Source: Ophioceras dolichostomum (Eukaryota > Ascomycota > Sordariomycetes > Magnaporthales > Ophioceraceae). From it: a stretch of 64,000 bases of DNA. A program made the translations under genes and the position numbers. The stretch lies in contig PYST01000192.1 in NCBI GenBank assembly GCA_003049485.1, positions 1 through 64,000 of the forward strand, read 5' to 3'. Positions 42,150 to 54,037 of the stretch are shown piece by piece. Numbering within the stretch: the stretch's first letter is position 1; each line of letters begins with the position of its first letter. Under the pieces are notes generated by a model that ran no database searches, had not been told where the DNA came from, and saw nothing but the letters and a program-made list of their open reading frames with translations.

Positions 42150-44684
42150 GTTTGGTGGTAACTGACGAAGGAGGTGGAATAGATAGGAGGGGGAGACAAA
42201 AACGGTCAGGTTGGGCCCCTGAGAGGGGGCAATAAAGTGTAGGAACGGCGGTGTTGGATAACCCTTCTGCTCATGTGCGACCTGATGAAGGACAGTCACT
42301 CAGACTAAATTGTGAATATTGGACAAGAGCTTCTTTGCGTCGAGCTTCCAGTGACAGCGATAAGGCTCACTCAGAGCCTCCCCTGAAACTTGACGAATGC
42401 CCAAGTTTCCTGTGTGGGCGGGTGTGCCGATTGTCCCGAGATATGTGTAGGTAGGTAGGTAAGTACCTCTATGGAATGAGTGGCGACAATGAATGTGCTT
42501 CACAGGCGCCTTGCCTGCCTGCTGCTGAGTTAGGATAAGGATCCTGAGAAGCGGGGCCCAACGCCCAGTCTCAAAGAGGACGGAGTGATGAAGCAGACTT
42601 GGTTTTCTTGCCAAAGGCTTCTCGAGGAACGAAACTAAGATTCGGAATCTGGGAACTATCGGCAAGTCGAGTGATTTCAGAGAGTGTCACGAGGAAGACA
42701 AGAGTGGGGGTGTCCTGCCTCGTTCCAAGAGGAGAATTGTTCTGGAAGTCTATGATGACGGCGAGCCTTTACACAGCCACTTTAAGGCAGATCGTTCGCC
42801 AGACTCCGGAGCGTAGTGCCGAAGTATAATAACTCGGTACCCCTGTCGGACCGTCGCCGAGTGTATCATTGAAATGTTCATAAATGGAGCTTTCTCAAAG
42901 GCACATGCTTACCCTGGTAGTTCTCAGGGCGTTTTTTGATTTCTTTTCTTCTCGGAAAGGGAATATCAGTCAGGTAACACGGCTGGACCGTGTGGCAGTG
43001 ATTATTGGCGACCGATGTCAAGAGGTGACACCGAGAGATTTGGGGAAAGCAGGGCGGGAAAGGCCAACAGTGTCCACTGGAGAGTGCAGCTGAACAGAGC
43101 ATTGAACGATCAGACCAGATTGGGCGACCGAGAACGAGGATGTGGCCAGGATCGTGAATGCACCAGATCGCGAATGGGCGAAACTTCGCAGCACTTGAGG
43201 CTCTCATCCTAGTGGTTCGGAGTCCCTCAATTGACGTGTCAAAATGCGGGGTTTTCTGCGCACAGCTGCTATGGGCACCAGTGACCGTTTACTGCATTGA
43301 GAGAAGCCACACGTTCAGTCGCGATCGTGCAACATTATTCTTTGCATCTCTACCCAGCCGCCGGTAGAGGAGCTTGGTGGCGACGGATCGGGACCGTTGA
43401 AAAACTCGCCCAACCAGGCGACTCGTTCGGTATCGAAACCAGATATTGTCGGCATGCCGAATGTGAGTCGGTGCAGAAAAACGAAAGATTACCGTTGTCC
43501 CTCCCACTACGAACTGTTTGCCTGCTCCCTCTGGCAAGCCCGCGAGGCTGTGGTGACTGTCAGGGAGGGAGGCGAGGAGCCGTCAACTGACTAGGGATGA
43601 TATTGGTAACGAGCCCGCTAAATGACAATAATTCTACTGGGACTTGTGGGCGGAGGGCGGCGCTGATTGCTTGGTCGAATCAGTGGAAAGTTGGGCACAC
43701 CAGACCAATGTTAGCGCACCCCACTCCCTCGGGTACCACAGGCGGCACCCTGGCATCAGGGGACATTGCAGGCGGCATCTTCCAATTGGGGCGGACGAAG
43801 ACGGCATGCTCCTCCCAAGATCTCTCTGCCTGCATGTTCTGATGCTCTAAGCCACCGCCACTTCATATCGTTCATTCTTGTGATGATCAACCAGCCAGTG
43901 AGAGTGAGCGTTGGAGGGCACTTCCAGCACACCCTTCCGAGCCAACTGTAGGTAGCTACCTGTAGGCTCACCAGCTGTGAGCTGGTACGGAATACGGAAA
44001 TGGACACACACGTCGATGAAACGGTTAACGGCATTAGGTGGGATCCAACGGACGGGCATTGGCCTGTGTGGTGGCATGACAAGACGCGGTGCTCCCGCCG
44101 CCTAACATGAGGAGGAGGGGGAGCTTCCCCGTGGTTTGCTCACAAAAACATTGGCGAGAGGGTCTCTTCAGTGAGTATGAAGTACCTGAGGCAAGTGGCG
44201 TGTCTATGAAATCGCTCACCTCCCCTCCTCACCTCCCCTGCGAATTTGCTCACAGCCCAGGCTCTCTTTGACCTTGCCGAGGCAGCCCTTCAAGACGTTG
44301 TACATTTCGGACGAGGAGGGTCATCCGCCGCAACTTTCTTTGTTTCTTCCCCCACCAAAAAGAAGCTTCGGTGTCTGGGGCTTGGCTGTCAGACAGACTT
44401 ATTAGCGAAGACACAAACCTTGACCTTGTCACCCGACGAACAGCTCGGAGCACCTCTTGCTCAGCCTCGTTAGATCATAGCGCATTCGTCTTTGTGTCGA
44501 TTTCATATAAAGGCATCCCCCTCTTTCCCGAAGCACGCCTTTTCTAACCTTTGCAACCTCTCCACACCCGACTCTTGATACCCGTCCCCGAACCACAAAG
44601 CGGTTGGGAACTCCTTGAGCACCCCGCGAATTCGCAAACCAACTTACTCTCCCTCCAGCACAACCCCCCAACAACTCGCCCAAG
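42150..44684. other. Long divergent intergenic region, PPxY gene / flotillin
   Basis: 2.5 kb without a supportable exon. TAGGTAGGTAGG tract at 42447-42461, AGGTAGCTACCT palindrome at 43950-43961. The last 180 bases are the flotillin promoter. Short open frames on both strands (42300-43850) are not coherent and lack codon bias. Confidence 0.4.
44506..44684 (+). promoter_or_regulatory. TATA element and pyrimidine-rich leader of the flotillin gene
   Basis: TATAAA at 44506-44511, 174 bases before the ATG, followed by a CT-rich leader (44515-44680). Spacing fits a fungal TATA-type promoter. Confidence 0.5.
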
Positions 44685-46487
44685 ATGTCGTACCGCGTCG
44701 CGGCGCCAGATGAGTATCTGGCCATCACTGGTATGGGTGTCAAGTCCGTCAAAATCACAAAGGCGGCATGGGTGTTTCCTTTCCAGCGATGCATGCGCTT
44801 CAGGTAAGAATCACCGCTGCACTTTCACGTCGGCTTAACTGCCGAATCGCCTCTGACACAACAATCCACGTCACATTTGTGATATGACGACGTTCATGAC
44901 ACTTCCAATACTAACGACCTCGCTAGCGTGCAACCACATGACTATGCCATGAACCTGCAGGCCATGACCAAGGAGAAGCTGCAGTTCCTTCTGCCAGTCG
45001 TCTTCACCATCGGCCCGGATGTCAACCAGAGGGGCGCCAACACCAAGGGTGGTGCCGAGTCCCTCCTGTCGGGCGGCAGCGCCATCGTCGACGATGTCCA
45101 TGCTGATGTCCATGCTGACGACCACGTCGGTGAGGAGGGCCCTCACCGCCGGGAGGACCGTGGGGACGCCCTGATGAAGTACGCCATGCTGCTCGCGGAC
45201 AGCGGCGCCAAGAAGGGCGCCACCGGCGCCGGCAGCGCCGCCGCGCACCAGTTCCTCGACAACATCGTCAAGGGCATCATCGAGGGCGAGACCCGCGTGC
45301 TGGTGTCCAGCATGACCATGGAGGAGATCTTCACGGAGCGCGAGGTGTTCAAGCGCCGCATCTTCCGCAACATCAGGGGCGAGCTCGACCAGTTCGGCCT
45401 CAAGATTTACAACGCCAACGTGAAGGAGCTCAAGGACGCGCCCAACTCGATCTACTTCGAGTCGCTTTCGCGCAAGGCCCACGAGGGCGCCACCAACCAG
45501 GCCCGCATCGACGTGGCCGAGGCCCAGCTCCGCGGTAACGTCGGCGAGGCCCAGCGCAAGGGCGAGCAGGACCGCGAGATCGCCAAGATCAACGCCGAGA
45601 CGGCCGTGCAGAAGACGGTGCGCGACATCGAGCGCGCCAAGGCCGAGGCGAACCTCGCCACCAACAAGACGGCCTTGAATCGGGATGTAGAGATCGCGCG
45701 CATCGAGGCCAACCGCGCGACCGAGGCCAGGGACGAGGACCTCAAGCGCGACGTGCAGGTCAAGAAGGCCGCCGCCGAGCTCGAGCGCCTGCGCGCCAGC
45801 GACGTCGTTAAGGCGGCCATCCAGCGCGAGGCCAAGCAGCAGGCCGCGGACGCCAAGGCCTACGAGGTGACGGCCGAGGCGAAGGCCAACCTGGAGAAGA
45901 ACAAGCTGAGCACGGACGCGAGCGCGTACAAGACGCAGGTCGACGCCAGGACCCAGGCCGACGCCGACTACAACCGCACGACCAAGAACACCGACGCGGC
46001 CGTGTACAAGACGCGGCTCGACGCCGAGGCGTGGTCGTACGCGGCCGTGACGAACGCGGACGCGCAGCTGACGAAGAAGCTGAAGGAGGCCGAGGGCCTC
46101 GCGGCGATGGCGGACGCGTACGCCAAGCTCGCGAGCGCGTTCGGCGGGCCGGCGGGCCTGCTGCAGTACATGATGATCGAGAAGGGCACGTACGTCGAGC
46201 TGGCCAAGGCCAACGCCGCGGCCATCCAGGGCCTGAACCCCAAGATCAGCGTCTGGAACACGGGCAGCCAGGCCGGTGCCGACGGGGGCTCCGGCTCGAA
46301 CGCCGGAGTCGACACCATGCGCAACGTGTACCAGATGCTGCCGCCGCTGATGACCACCATCAACGAGCAGACGGGCATCACGCTGCCGGAGTGGCAGTTC
46401 GGCCGCCTCGCGGGCCAGGGCAGCGCGGCGGGGATGACGGATGTGCAGCGCGAGAAGGCTATCGCTAATGGCGCTCAGGCTTCTTAA
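44685..46487 (+). CDS. Flotillin (SPFH/prohibitin-domain membrane scaffold)
   Basis: Two exons, 44685-44803 and 44927-46487, joined in phase 2 over a 123-base intron with a clear CTAAC branch site, give 559 residues. The start [40 protein letters not shown] and [20 protein letters not shown] with [20 protein letters not shown] are the SPFH domain. A long Ala/Glu/Lys-rich coiled coil of about 220 residues follows ([30 protein letters not shown]), then [20 protein letters not shown] and the conserved end ITLPEWQFG. Flotillins assemble on the inner face of membranes and organise sterol-rich domains; in fungi they locate to the plasma membrane. A variable His/Asp/Gly-rich insert (about residues 65-125) splits the SPFH domain and is larger than in most flotillins I recall. 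Confidence 0.9.
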
Positions 46488-48079
46488 GCTGGATTGCTGC
46501 TGCTGCTTCCTCTGGGATCGGTTGAGGGGCTGGGAGAGAGTGGAGAGGAGTGAAGAGAGATACAGATATGGGATGTAATGCAAGCGGAGGAAGCGAGGTG
46601 TACACCTTCCTCGTTTCCTCAGCCTGCCTGCTACTCCATACTCACCAGTCGGGAGATCATTGCCGATTTCCTCTTATCATCTTTTTTCTTTCATTTGGAT
46701 TTTTTTTCATCTTCGTTTTATTTAAACACATTGTGTGTTGACCTATCGTTTCGTCTTCCCCGTTTCATCACACTGTCGTTTACATGATACCTCCTCCTCA
46801 CACAGATACCAGATTGGACCTACCGCATTTTTCTTTTGTTCGTTGGAGTCGAAAGTCGTTCTCTGCTCGATTCCTCTTTTCGTCTTTTACTTTCTCGTAT
46901 CTCTCTGCCTTGTTTGGGTGGGTAATTCTACGGTGCTAGTTTGCTGGCTTTGTTGTTTCTTCTTTGATTTGGGGAAAACACTCTCCGAGTCCCATCTACT
47001 CTACGATCATCGCAAGATCCCCCTTTTTTTTTCTTTATGACTGCAGCTAAGGCTACGATTCGATACCTTTTTACGCAAATTTGCAGATTGGACAGTTTCG
47101 TTTCATTTGTACTATTACTGTATGACGATGTAGGAACAAAAAGGAAAAAAGACAAGAAAAAAATGGTAATCCTGAGTGTTATGATTCAAGCAGACTGTTT
47201 CCCAGTTTCGACGTGGCCGTATAATGCGAAAATATTTAACAGCGTCGTCTAAAATCTGGCAAGCCGGCAGGCGGCGAACCCGTGACTGCAATGACTGCGT
47301 TATTGGGCCTTCAAGGTGCGTCTTCATTCCACCTCGGATATCCTTTCAGGTCAGCTGAGGCATTTGATTGCGTGGGACTGGACGAACTTACGGACTCGAT
47401 GAAACGGACCCTTTCATCCTTCCGCCCCCGTCCTCCTTCCCGTCAAAATTGTCCTGCCTCCAGTCGGTAATTCGCTCGCCTCCGCTAAAAGTGGAAGTCG
47501 GCGGCCGGGCTTGCGGCCGATGGACCTGTCGCAGAAAAAGGGGGGAGGGGCCTTCGGCGGCCTCGGCCCCGGCCCCGGTCCGGCCAACATAAAATACCAA
47601 GTGAGGCTGATGACGATGACGACGCCGTATTCCAATTCCGTCCCACCCTTCTTGTGACGTGTATGACGGGGTGGTCGCCGGAGCCGGTCTCAGGGGGCCG
47701 GATATCCTCGCCGCCTCCTAGTCCCCCCCCTCCCAGGTCTTCCCCGAGAAACATAAGAGTCTTTTTCTCCTTCCGTTTATCATTTGGCCTGGGGAAAAAG
47801 TCTGGACTTCTGGTTTTTTTGGCTACGATATTGTGGGATTTCCGGTAAGTCCTATGCTTTTCGACCTTGGCTCTAACCAGTTGTCCCAATGTGCTCGGCA
47901 GGCAGACCTAGCCAGCACAACTGTCACTATCTCTACAACCTTCTGCCTTCATAACGCACATTTCCTTCTCATGTCAAAAAAGAGGGAGAGTGTAGCAGCT
48001 CAATCCCTCTCTCAGATGTTTGATTCAATATACAAAAAGTAGATATTTTCCCACCCCCCTGCTGGTCCGCAACATCACC
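46488..48079. other. Intergenic, flotillin 3' region to F-box gene
   Basis: 1.6 kb. The first 850 bases are T-rich with several T7-T9 runs. The last part is the upstream region of the F-box gene. No exon was recognised. Confidence 0.45.
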
Positions 48080-49669
48080 ATGCTCGACTCGTTCTACACC
48101 GAGCTCCTCCTCGAGGTGGTGAGCTACCTTGACGAGCAGGACCTGCTCATCGTGAGGCAGGTGAACCGGCGGATGGCGGCCGCGGCGCACGACGCTTTCG
48201 GCAGCACCTTTTTCGGATCCGTCACCACCGACCTGTCCAAGGCGAGCCTGACCAAGCTAGAAGGCATCGTCGCCAGCGAGGGGCTGCGCAGCTTCGTCAC
48301 CACGCTTCAGGTCGAACCCTGGGGCCCGGACGACACTGGTCTGCGTGAAAGCTGGGCCAGCGAGTGCTCCTGCTGCGATGGTGGTGGACTTACCGCCGCC
48401 GTGGAGGTGGAGCAGGCGGACGACGCCGTCGCGTTGACGTTGCCATCGTTGTCGTTGTCGTTGTCGCCTGCTGGAAGTGGAGAGCGCCAAGGACAGTTCC
48501 AGACTCTCCGCCGCTGGGTCGTCGACCGGCTTCCGAACTGCCGCTCCTTCGTCGTGACGGACCTGCTGTCGTTCAACCAGTACCCGGCTGACGACAAAGC
48601 AAGAATCCACCCCATGGAAGCGGTCGCCATGGTCCTCTCGCTCATCGCGGGTCCAGAGCCAGGACGAGAACCAGGACGAGAACCAGAACCCGATCAACAA
48701 GACCAGCAACGAGACACCACAGAAGAACAACACTCTGGGGAACGAAGAGGCCCAATCCCAGTCCGGTCCTTCCGCATCCGCCTCAAGCCCCCCTCGCGCC
48801 TCGACTCGCCAACCACAGCAGCGCGCCTCGCCCTCCCCCTAGCGCAGATCTCCCGCTGCCTCTCAACAGACAACGATCGGGTCCACTCATCCTGGACGAC
48901 CCTCCACACCCTCGAGCTCTCCTTCGACCCAGGAACGCCAACCTCCGGCGCCTTCCGCATGGCGCTCTCCCTCATCTCCCTCTCCCCAAACCTCGAGTCC
49001 CTCACGCTCGCCTGCCTCTGGGACTCGGCAGACCCGCTCCTCCGCGCAGTCGCCGATTTACCTCCACCTCAGATCCCCCAGCAGCCAACGCCAACGCGCC
49101 TGCGCCACCTCACCCTCGGCGCCGTAACCGGCGTGTCCGAGCCCGCGCTCCTCTCGCTCCTCTCGCGCTTCCGCGGGGACAGCCTCGTCTCGCTAGGCTT
49201 CTACCTCGTCGACGTCACCGCTCCGTCCTGGTCGGGCGTGTTCGCCGCCGTGTCCGACGCCTTCTCGTGCCTCGAGTCCTTCACACTGCACAGCTGCCGG
49301 CAGGGCGCGGATGGCAAACTGGTGTTCTTCTGCCCGCTGCTCAGGAACCCGTCCGCTGTTCTGCTTGAGGGGAGTGGTGGACAGCTGGAGCTGACGGACC
49401 TTATCTACCGCGAGAGGAAGAGGCGGGTGTGCGGGATCAGGTACCGCGTGAACGCAGGCGCAAGTGCCGCGGGTACAGCTGCGGGGCAACAAAAACAAGG
49501 AGCGACGACGACGACGATGGCGAATGCTCTGTCGAAAATCTCGGACGCGGCGTACTCGATGCGGAGCGGCGGCGGGGAGATGTCGCCCGGGTTTGGGATG
49601 GCCGAGGATGAGAATGGTCAGTTGACCTTTTTTAGGCCGAGCAAGTTCGATTTCTGGACGAGGGCGTAG
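48080..49669 (+). CDS. F-box domain protein
   Basis: Single exon, 529 residues from ATG at 48080 (context CATCACCATG). An open frame continues upstream but without another ATG. The first 45 residues, MLDSFYTELLLEVVSYLDEQ then DLLIVRQVNRRMAAAAHDAF, match the F-box fold (L-x-E-V-x-x-L-x-x-D-L-x-x-R-x-V). The rest has weak leucine-rich periodicity (LHTLELSFDPG, LISLSPNLESLTLACLWDSA, LRHLTLGAVTGVSEPALLSL, LVSLGFYLVDVT), as in F-box proteins with degenerate LRRs. It likely recruits a substrate to an SCF ubiquitin ligase via Skp1; the substrate is unknown. The insert EPGREPGREPEP is low-complexity. No intron is needed. Confidence 0.72.
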   Translation: MLDSFYTELLLEVVSYLDEQDLLIVRQVNRRMAAAAHDAFGSTFFGSVTTDLSKASLTKLEGIVASEGLRSFVTTLQVEPWGPDDTGLRESWASECSCCDGGGLTAAVEVEQADDAVALTLPSLSLSLSPAGSGERQGQFQTLRRWVVDRLPNCRSFVVTDLLSFNQYPADDKARIHPMEAVAMVLSLIAGPEPGREPGREPEPDQQDQQRDTTEEQHSGERRGPIPVRSFRIRLKPPSRLDSPTTAARLALPLAQISRCLSTDNDRVHSSWTTLHTLELSFDPGTPTSGAFRMALSLISLSPNLESLTLACLWDSADPLLRAVADLPPPQIPQQPTPTRLRHLTLGAVTGVSEPALLSLLSRFRGDSLVSLGFYLVDVTAPSWSGVFAAVSDAFSCLESFTLHSCRQGADGKLVFFCPLLRNPSAVLLEGSGGQLELTDLIYRERKRRVCGIRYRVNAGASAAGTAAGQQKQGATTTTMANALSKISDAAYSMRSGGGEMSPGFGMAEDENGQLTFFRPSKFDFWTRA

Positions 49670-50002
49670 AACATAGAATATCCATCCCTTGTCGACGGAC
49701 GACTCTTTTGTATAGGTAGTCGACGACGGATCTGTGGATAGACGAGCCATATATCGGGCATACCACGATGGAACACTCAGGCGAAATCGAAATTTTATTC
49801 CCAAGATTTTTTTTGTCCCATATTGTATGATGTGTTGACGAATGCTTCACGTATTTCGGGGGTAAAGTAGGTACGGAGAAGTTGGACTTGGCTAACAAGG
49901 CATCCTATCCTTCAGACTCTTGACAGCCCATAAGGGGCATTATGTGACTACGTGGGTGGTGAGGCCCGAAACCAACTTTCCCCCTGCTGAAACCACTCCC
50001 TC
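49670..50002. other. Spacer between F-box gene and Copia relic
   Basis: 333 bases; the F-box 3' region. No 3' LTR matching the putative LTR at 51008-51242 was found here by eye. Confidence 0.4.
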
Positions 50003-50880
50003 TCACGTCTCCCTCTTCTTGCTGTTCTTCAGGGGAGTAAAGCCGTCGTCGGCGATGTTGGTCTCACCAGCCAGTTTGATGTCAAGCTCTCGGATACGTA
50101 AAAGCTCTCCAAGAGTTCGGGGGTCAGCTGATCGGTATCGCCGATGGCCTCCTCGAAGTTTCACAGGTTTTTGACACCGTCATAGGCGGATGGGAGACCG
50201 CGAAGGATGTTGCTGCACATGACCTTGTCCGTGTAGGACGTGTCTTTCGCAACGACGAGGCCGCGATAGATGTTGCGGTGTTTGTCGAGATAGCCTCCCA
50301 CGGAGCCGATGTCGGTGAGCCTCAGACCGTCGAGGTCTTTTCGGAGTCGGGACCGGGCCTGAGCATCAGTCACTTTGAAGTTCGCCGAGATATAGTTCAG
50401 TGACGTGCGCACATCTGTAAGGGCATCGTTCAGCTTTAGGTCCCTTTTGATGGCCGAGCTCAGACTGCTATAAAGCAGTTTCGAAGCTTTGCGTTGTTGA
50501 CACCTGTGCTCATCAATGGCTTGAGTGAATGCCATCTTGGTGAGTTCGTGATCCACAATTGCACCCTCGGTGTACATACGCGTGACCGCCCCGTTGTGGA
50601 CGTAGTGAATATGGTCAGTCAACACAGGGCGTGTTTTGATTGCTTCGGTGCCGTCGAAGAGTTCCCAGACACGCTCGATCTTGGCCTGGCGCTCGATGTA
50701 GCGACGCCAGTCGAAATAGTTGGTTTGCCTTGAAGGATAACCTTCTCGGCGCCATCAGTTTTGTCAATCAGGGTCGTTTCGGCTGAGGCAAGCGCGCGAC
50801 CACTTGCTATCTCTTGTTTCCGCTCGTCAGAACAGGCGTGTGACTGAAAGGCGCGCGACCGCTTTTTGACCGAACGAGAG
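50003..50880 (-). pseudogene. Copia Gag pseudogene, two or more frameshifts
   Basis: In one frame the minus strand reads KTDGAEKVILQGK (about 50763-50724). One base out of frame it continues as TNYFDWRRYIERQAKIERVW then ELFDGTEAIKTRPVLTDHIH, ending KNL-stop at 50161. Beyond, EEAIGDTDQLTPELLES and then, in another frame, LLRIRELDIKLAGETNIADD ending at a TGA (50003-50005). These are successive blocks of fungal Copia Gag (UBN2-like), so at least two shifts and one stop separate them. Before the first block an open frame with no ATG extends to about 50880. Confidence 0.65.
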
Positions 50881-50987
50881 GGAAAAGAAAAAAAAAGAAA
50901 GAGACAAGCTTGTAGTCTTGTCTAGATCTCAGGAGAGGGAGGAGGTAACCTCAGAAGGCTGGCGCGCGAGAGAAAGACGCGAATGCC

Positions 50988-50999
50988 GGGCTCATAACC
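50988..50999 (-). other. Putative primer-binding site, initiator tRNA anticodon-arm complement
   Basis: The minus strand has TGGTTATGAGCCCG; its core GGTTATGAGCCC is complementary to GGGCTCATAACC, the anticodon arm of eukaryotic initiator tRNA-Met. Drosophila copia primes from an internal half of this tRNA in the same way. The site follows the putative LTR by nine bases. Confidence 0.6.
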
Positions 51000-51007
51000 A
51001 CAAGAGA

Positions 51008-51242
51008 TGCTCGATTAATGGTGTAGAAGAGAGAGGACCTCTGACCTCCGGGGGTGGAGAAGAACTACTTAAGGCAGAGAGACTGTGATGGTGAATGTAA
51101 AGGTAGTCAAACTCTTAGGTGGTAGGTACAGTAAGTGGGTTCTCGGTATAACAAGCCATATTGTCAAGCTCGATTGCCCAGCGTTTAGCAAAGGAACTCG
51201 CTCGCTCACTCCCTTAGGTAGAGTATTTAAGACGCAGTGTCA
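51008..51242 (-). repeat. Putative 5' LTR of the Copia relic
   Basis: Limits are set by TG/CA: the minus strand starts TGACACTGCG at 51242 and ends GAGCA at 51008, 235 bases, with a TTAAATA promoter-like element near its start. There is no second copy in the window to confirm the ends. Confidence 0.4.
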
Positions 51243-51265
51243 ACCAGATAACCTAGACGGCTAGC

Positions 51266-54037
51266 TCACCCGAATCGTATTCCAGCACCGGGATTCCATG
51301 TGCCCCCAACCGGCGCCCCTCCATCCCCCGGCGGCCTCTGCTGCGGCTGCTGCGGCTGCTGGTACTGCTGTGGAGCTGCTCCTCCTCCTCCGTCTGCCAT
51401 CTGCCCAGATGAGTCCCCAAACTTGATCCCCATGGTGGGCTGCCACATCTGTTGAGGAGCTTGCATCTGCGCGATGGGCATGGGACGGGGCTGCTGCTCT
51501 GCCCAAGGCGAGGAGGGGGGGTAGAACTGCTGTGGTGGCGGCGGTTGCTGCTGAGGTGGTGGCGGTGGTGCATGCTGCTGGCCAAGGGAGAGCGAGGAAA
51601 GGGGCGGCATAGAAATTTCCCTGAGCGAAAGATACTGTTAGTAGGTAGGCCGTGACTTTGAGGAGGCAGGCTCCGAGAAAGGGATGATGACGAGATGGGA
51701 CCATAAAAAAACCATACTCTTCCAAGCTCCTAGCATCCTTCCGCCTCTCAGTAACCCACGTCCGACACTGGTCCCGGAACTGCCCCACGATCTTGCTCAG
51801 GTCATTGTAGAACTTGCGCCCGACCTCCACGTTGCTCACGATCTCCTTGTACTTGTAGAACGCCGAGTCCAGCTTCTGCAGCGCCGCCTCGCGTTCTTTC
51901 CCGCCGGCCTTGTCCGCGCCCGCGGTGCGCTTCTGCGCCTCGAACTCCCTGTTCACGCGCGCAACCTCGTCGAGGCACTTCTGCTGCTCGGCCGCCTCGC
52001 GCTCCACGAGGGCGAGGTCGTCCTCGTACAGGGCGTCGAGGCGCCTCTCGAAGAAGTCGTCGAAGTGCGCGGCCGCGAGGGCGGTGGTCGGGTAGGTGCG
52101 CTCGAGGCGCGCGGCCTCGCGCAGCATCTCGGGCTTGATGTCGTCGGACCGCGCGCGCTCGCGCAGGGACTCGACGCGCTTGCGCCGGCGGGACTCAACG
52201 CGCAGGACGTCGTTGTAGGCGCCGCGCAGGCGATTCAGCGCCGGCTTCACGACCTCGGGTATCTCGGTGCGCCGGCTGGAGGGGACGAAGTCCATCAGCG
52301 CCCGGTCGGACCCCGCGAGGAGGCGGAGGGTGTCCTCGACGGCGGCGAACTTGTCGCGGACGATGCCGTCCGACGACGTGGACGACGAGAAGTAGCCTTC
52401 GACCTCGCCCGCCTGCGTCCACAGCTTGGCGCCGCCGCCGGGGTCGACGCGCGATTCGGGCCGCGTCCAGCGCTCTGTGCCGTGCTTGCGCCGCAGACGG
52501 AGGTCCTCCTCCTCCTCGGCCGCGAGCAGCGACGTGCCCTCGTCGAATACGGCGCGGTCGCTCGCCCGTAGCTTCTCGATGTCGGCGAAGCTGCGGTGCA
52601 CGCGGCTGATGACGTCGGCCTGGCGGATTTCCTCGGCGTGCTGGACCAGGGAGCCGGGAAGACCGAGCGGCTTCTCCAGGGCCTGAAGCGACCCGGGTAG
52701 GTTGAGGGAGGAGAGGACCTCGTGCAGCCGCTCGGTGAGGGTTTCAAGTTCCTGAATGATGTTCTGGTTTACGAGGCGGTCGCGACGTTCTTCGTAGATG
52801 GAAACTGCTAGGTGGACGGCGTAGGGGACTAGCTTCGAGAAGACCGCGGGGCCGAATTCGGCCTGGTCGCCAAGGAAGTCGTAGGGTGACGACACCTGTT
52901 CGGGGATGCGAGCGATAGCCAGGTTTGCACGGTCGAGGATGCTCAACTCTGATTTTGCGGGAACCGGCACGAGATAGATCATGTCGTTGTCACGCTGCGC
53001 CCGCTTGAGGTCCTCCTCGGCACGCGCCTTCAATTTCTTGAGGTCTTCCACCACGCTGGCAGAGGTGGCCAAGTAGCCGCCCCTGGTCTCCTTCAGCCCC
53101 TCGTTCGCGCATGCGACCGAGTCTCGTAGGCGGGCTATCTCCTCGCCGTACTTGCGTTTTTCGAGGCAGTCGAGGGCGGCACGGTATTGCGCGGCAGCGG
53201 CGAAGTGGTGGTGTTTGGCACTGATGTGGTGGATCCAGGCGGAGCTGATGGCCTCGCTTTTCATCGCCGCCTCGGCCGCGTTGTTGTACAGGTCCGACAC
53301 GCGGGCGGCGAGCTTAGCGATGGTGGCGTCTTTGTAGCCCTCGGACACGGCCTTGAGCCAGAAGCACTCCTGGCTCTGGGCCAGCATCAGCTGTAGCAGT
53401 GACTCCAGCGTCGTCTCGTCCATGTCGTCGGGAGGCGTCGCCATGCGCAGCTCCGGCAGGATAGCCGTCTTCATGTGGCTCAGCACGCCGGCCGCCTGGG
53501 AAAAGTAGTTCGCCGCGGCCTTGATCCCGTTCACGTCGCCGTTGTTCGCGTTCGACGCGATGGCGAGCTGGCAGTACAGTGCGGCCAGGTTGTAGAGCAC
53601 GTTGAGCAGCTCGTACTGCAGGTTGTTCTGCACCATGGCCCGCTCCGTGTTGTAGCCGAGTGCCGGATACCACGTGAAGTCGGCGCCGATGTCGATGGGG
53701 AATTTGCCGCTGACCCATTTGAGCTGTGCGGCGTAGGCCTGAAGCTTCTTGATGCCGCTTGTGTGGGCCTCGCGCGTGTTCACGGCATCGCGGCGGAGGG
53801 CGTCGATGACCTCGAGGTCCTCCCGGAACATGTCCGGGTGCTGGTCATACTTCTTGGAGATGTACTGGCGGACGGCGGTTGAGAAGGAGAGGTGTGTGGA
53901 TTTGCGGAATGGGATCGAGAGCTGGTTTGAGGTTCTCCTCCCTCCGAATGTCAGTACAAGAACGGAGACAGAAAAGGTCCCGGCTGGGTAGAGGTTGGTT
54001 GACTCGAATTTCACTTCTCAGGTACTTACGACGTCAT
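51266..54037 (-). CDS. palA: pH-response protein PalA/Rim20 (Bro1-domain)
   Basis: Three exons (54037-54030, 53934-51718, 51620-51266) give 859 residues. Exon 1 is only 8 bases (ATG ACG TC), joined as MTSTSNQLSIPFRKSTHLSF. The Bro1 domain (about 1-370) has QYISKKYDQHPDMFREDLEV, KLQAYAAQLKWVSGKFPIDI with GADFTWYPALGYNTERAMVQ, and EYRAALDC-type helices. A V-domain of coiled coils (about 380-720) follows, then a Pro/Gln-rich tail ending WNPGAGIRFG. This arrangement fits PalA rather than Bro1, though the two are related. In Aspergillus PalA binds YPXL/I motifs in PacC and, with ESCRT-III, brings PacC to its protease at alkaline pH. Introns are 95 and 97 bases; the second has a CTAAC branch site. 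The 3' end lies 24 bases from an LTR relic. Confidence 0.87.

Larger units (their letters stand above)
50003..51242 (-). mobile_element. Truncated Copia-type LTR retrotransposon relic
   Basis: Read on the minus strand the order is putative LTR (51242-51008), a 12-base match to the tRNA-iMet anticodon arm (50999-50988), an A/T-rich leader and a broken gag (about 50880-50003). No protease, integrase or reverse transcriptase remains; the element is cut off next to the F-box gene. The LTR begins 24 bases from the palA stop codon. There is no strong AT bias, so decay by frameshift rather than RIP is likely. Confidence 0.6.

Noticed and set aside
44871..46583. 570-codon open frame antisense to the flotillin gene
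   Set aside because: It is the shadow of a GC-rich coiled-coil gene; composition is Leu/Val/Arg/Gly mirror sequence with no domain. Flotillin on the plus strand is certain.
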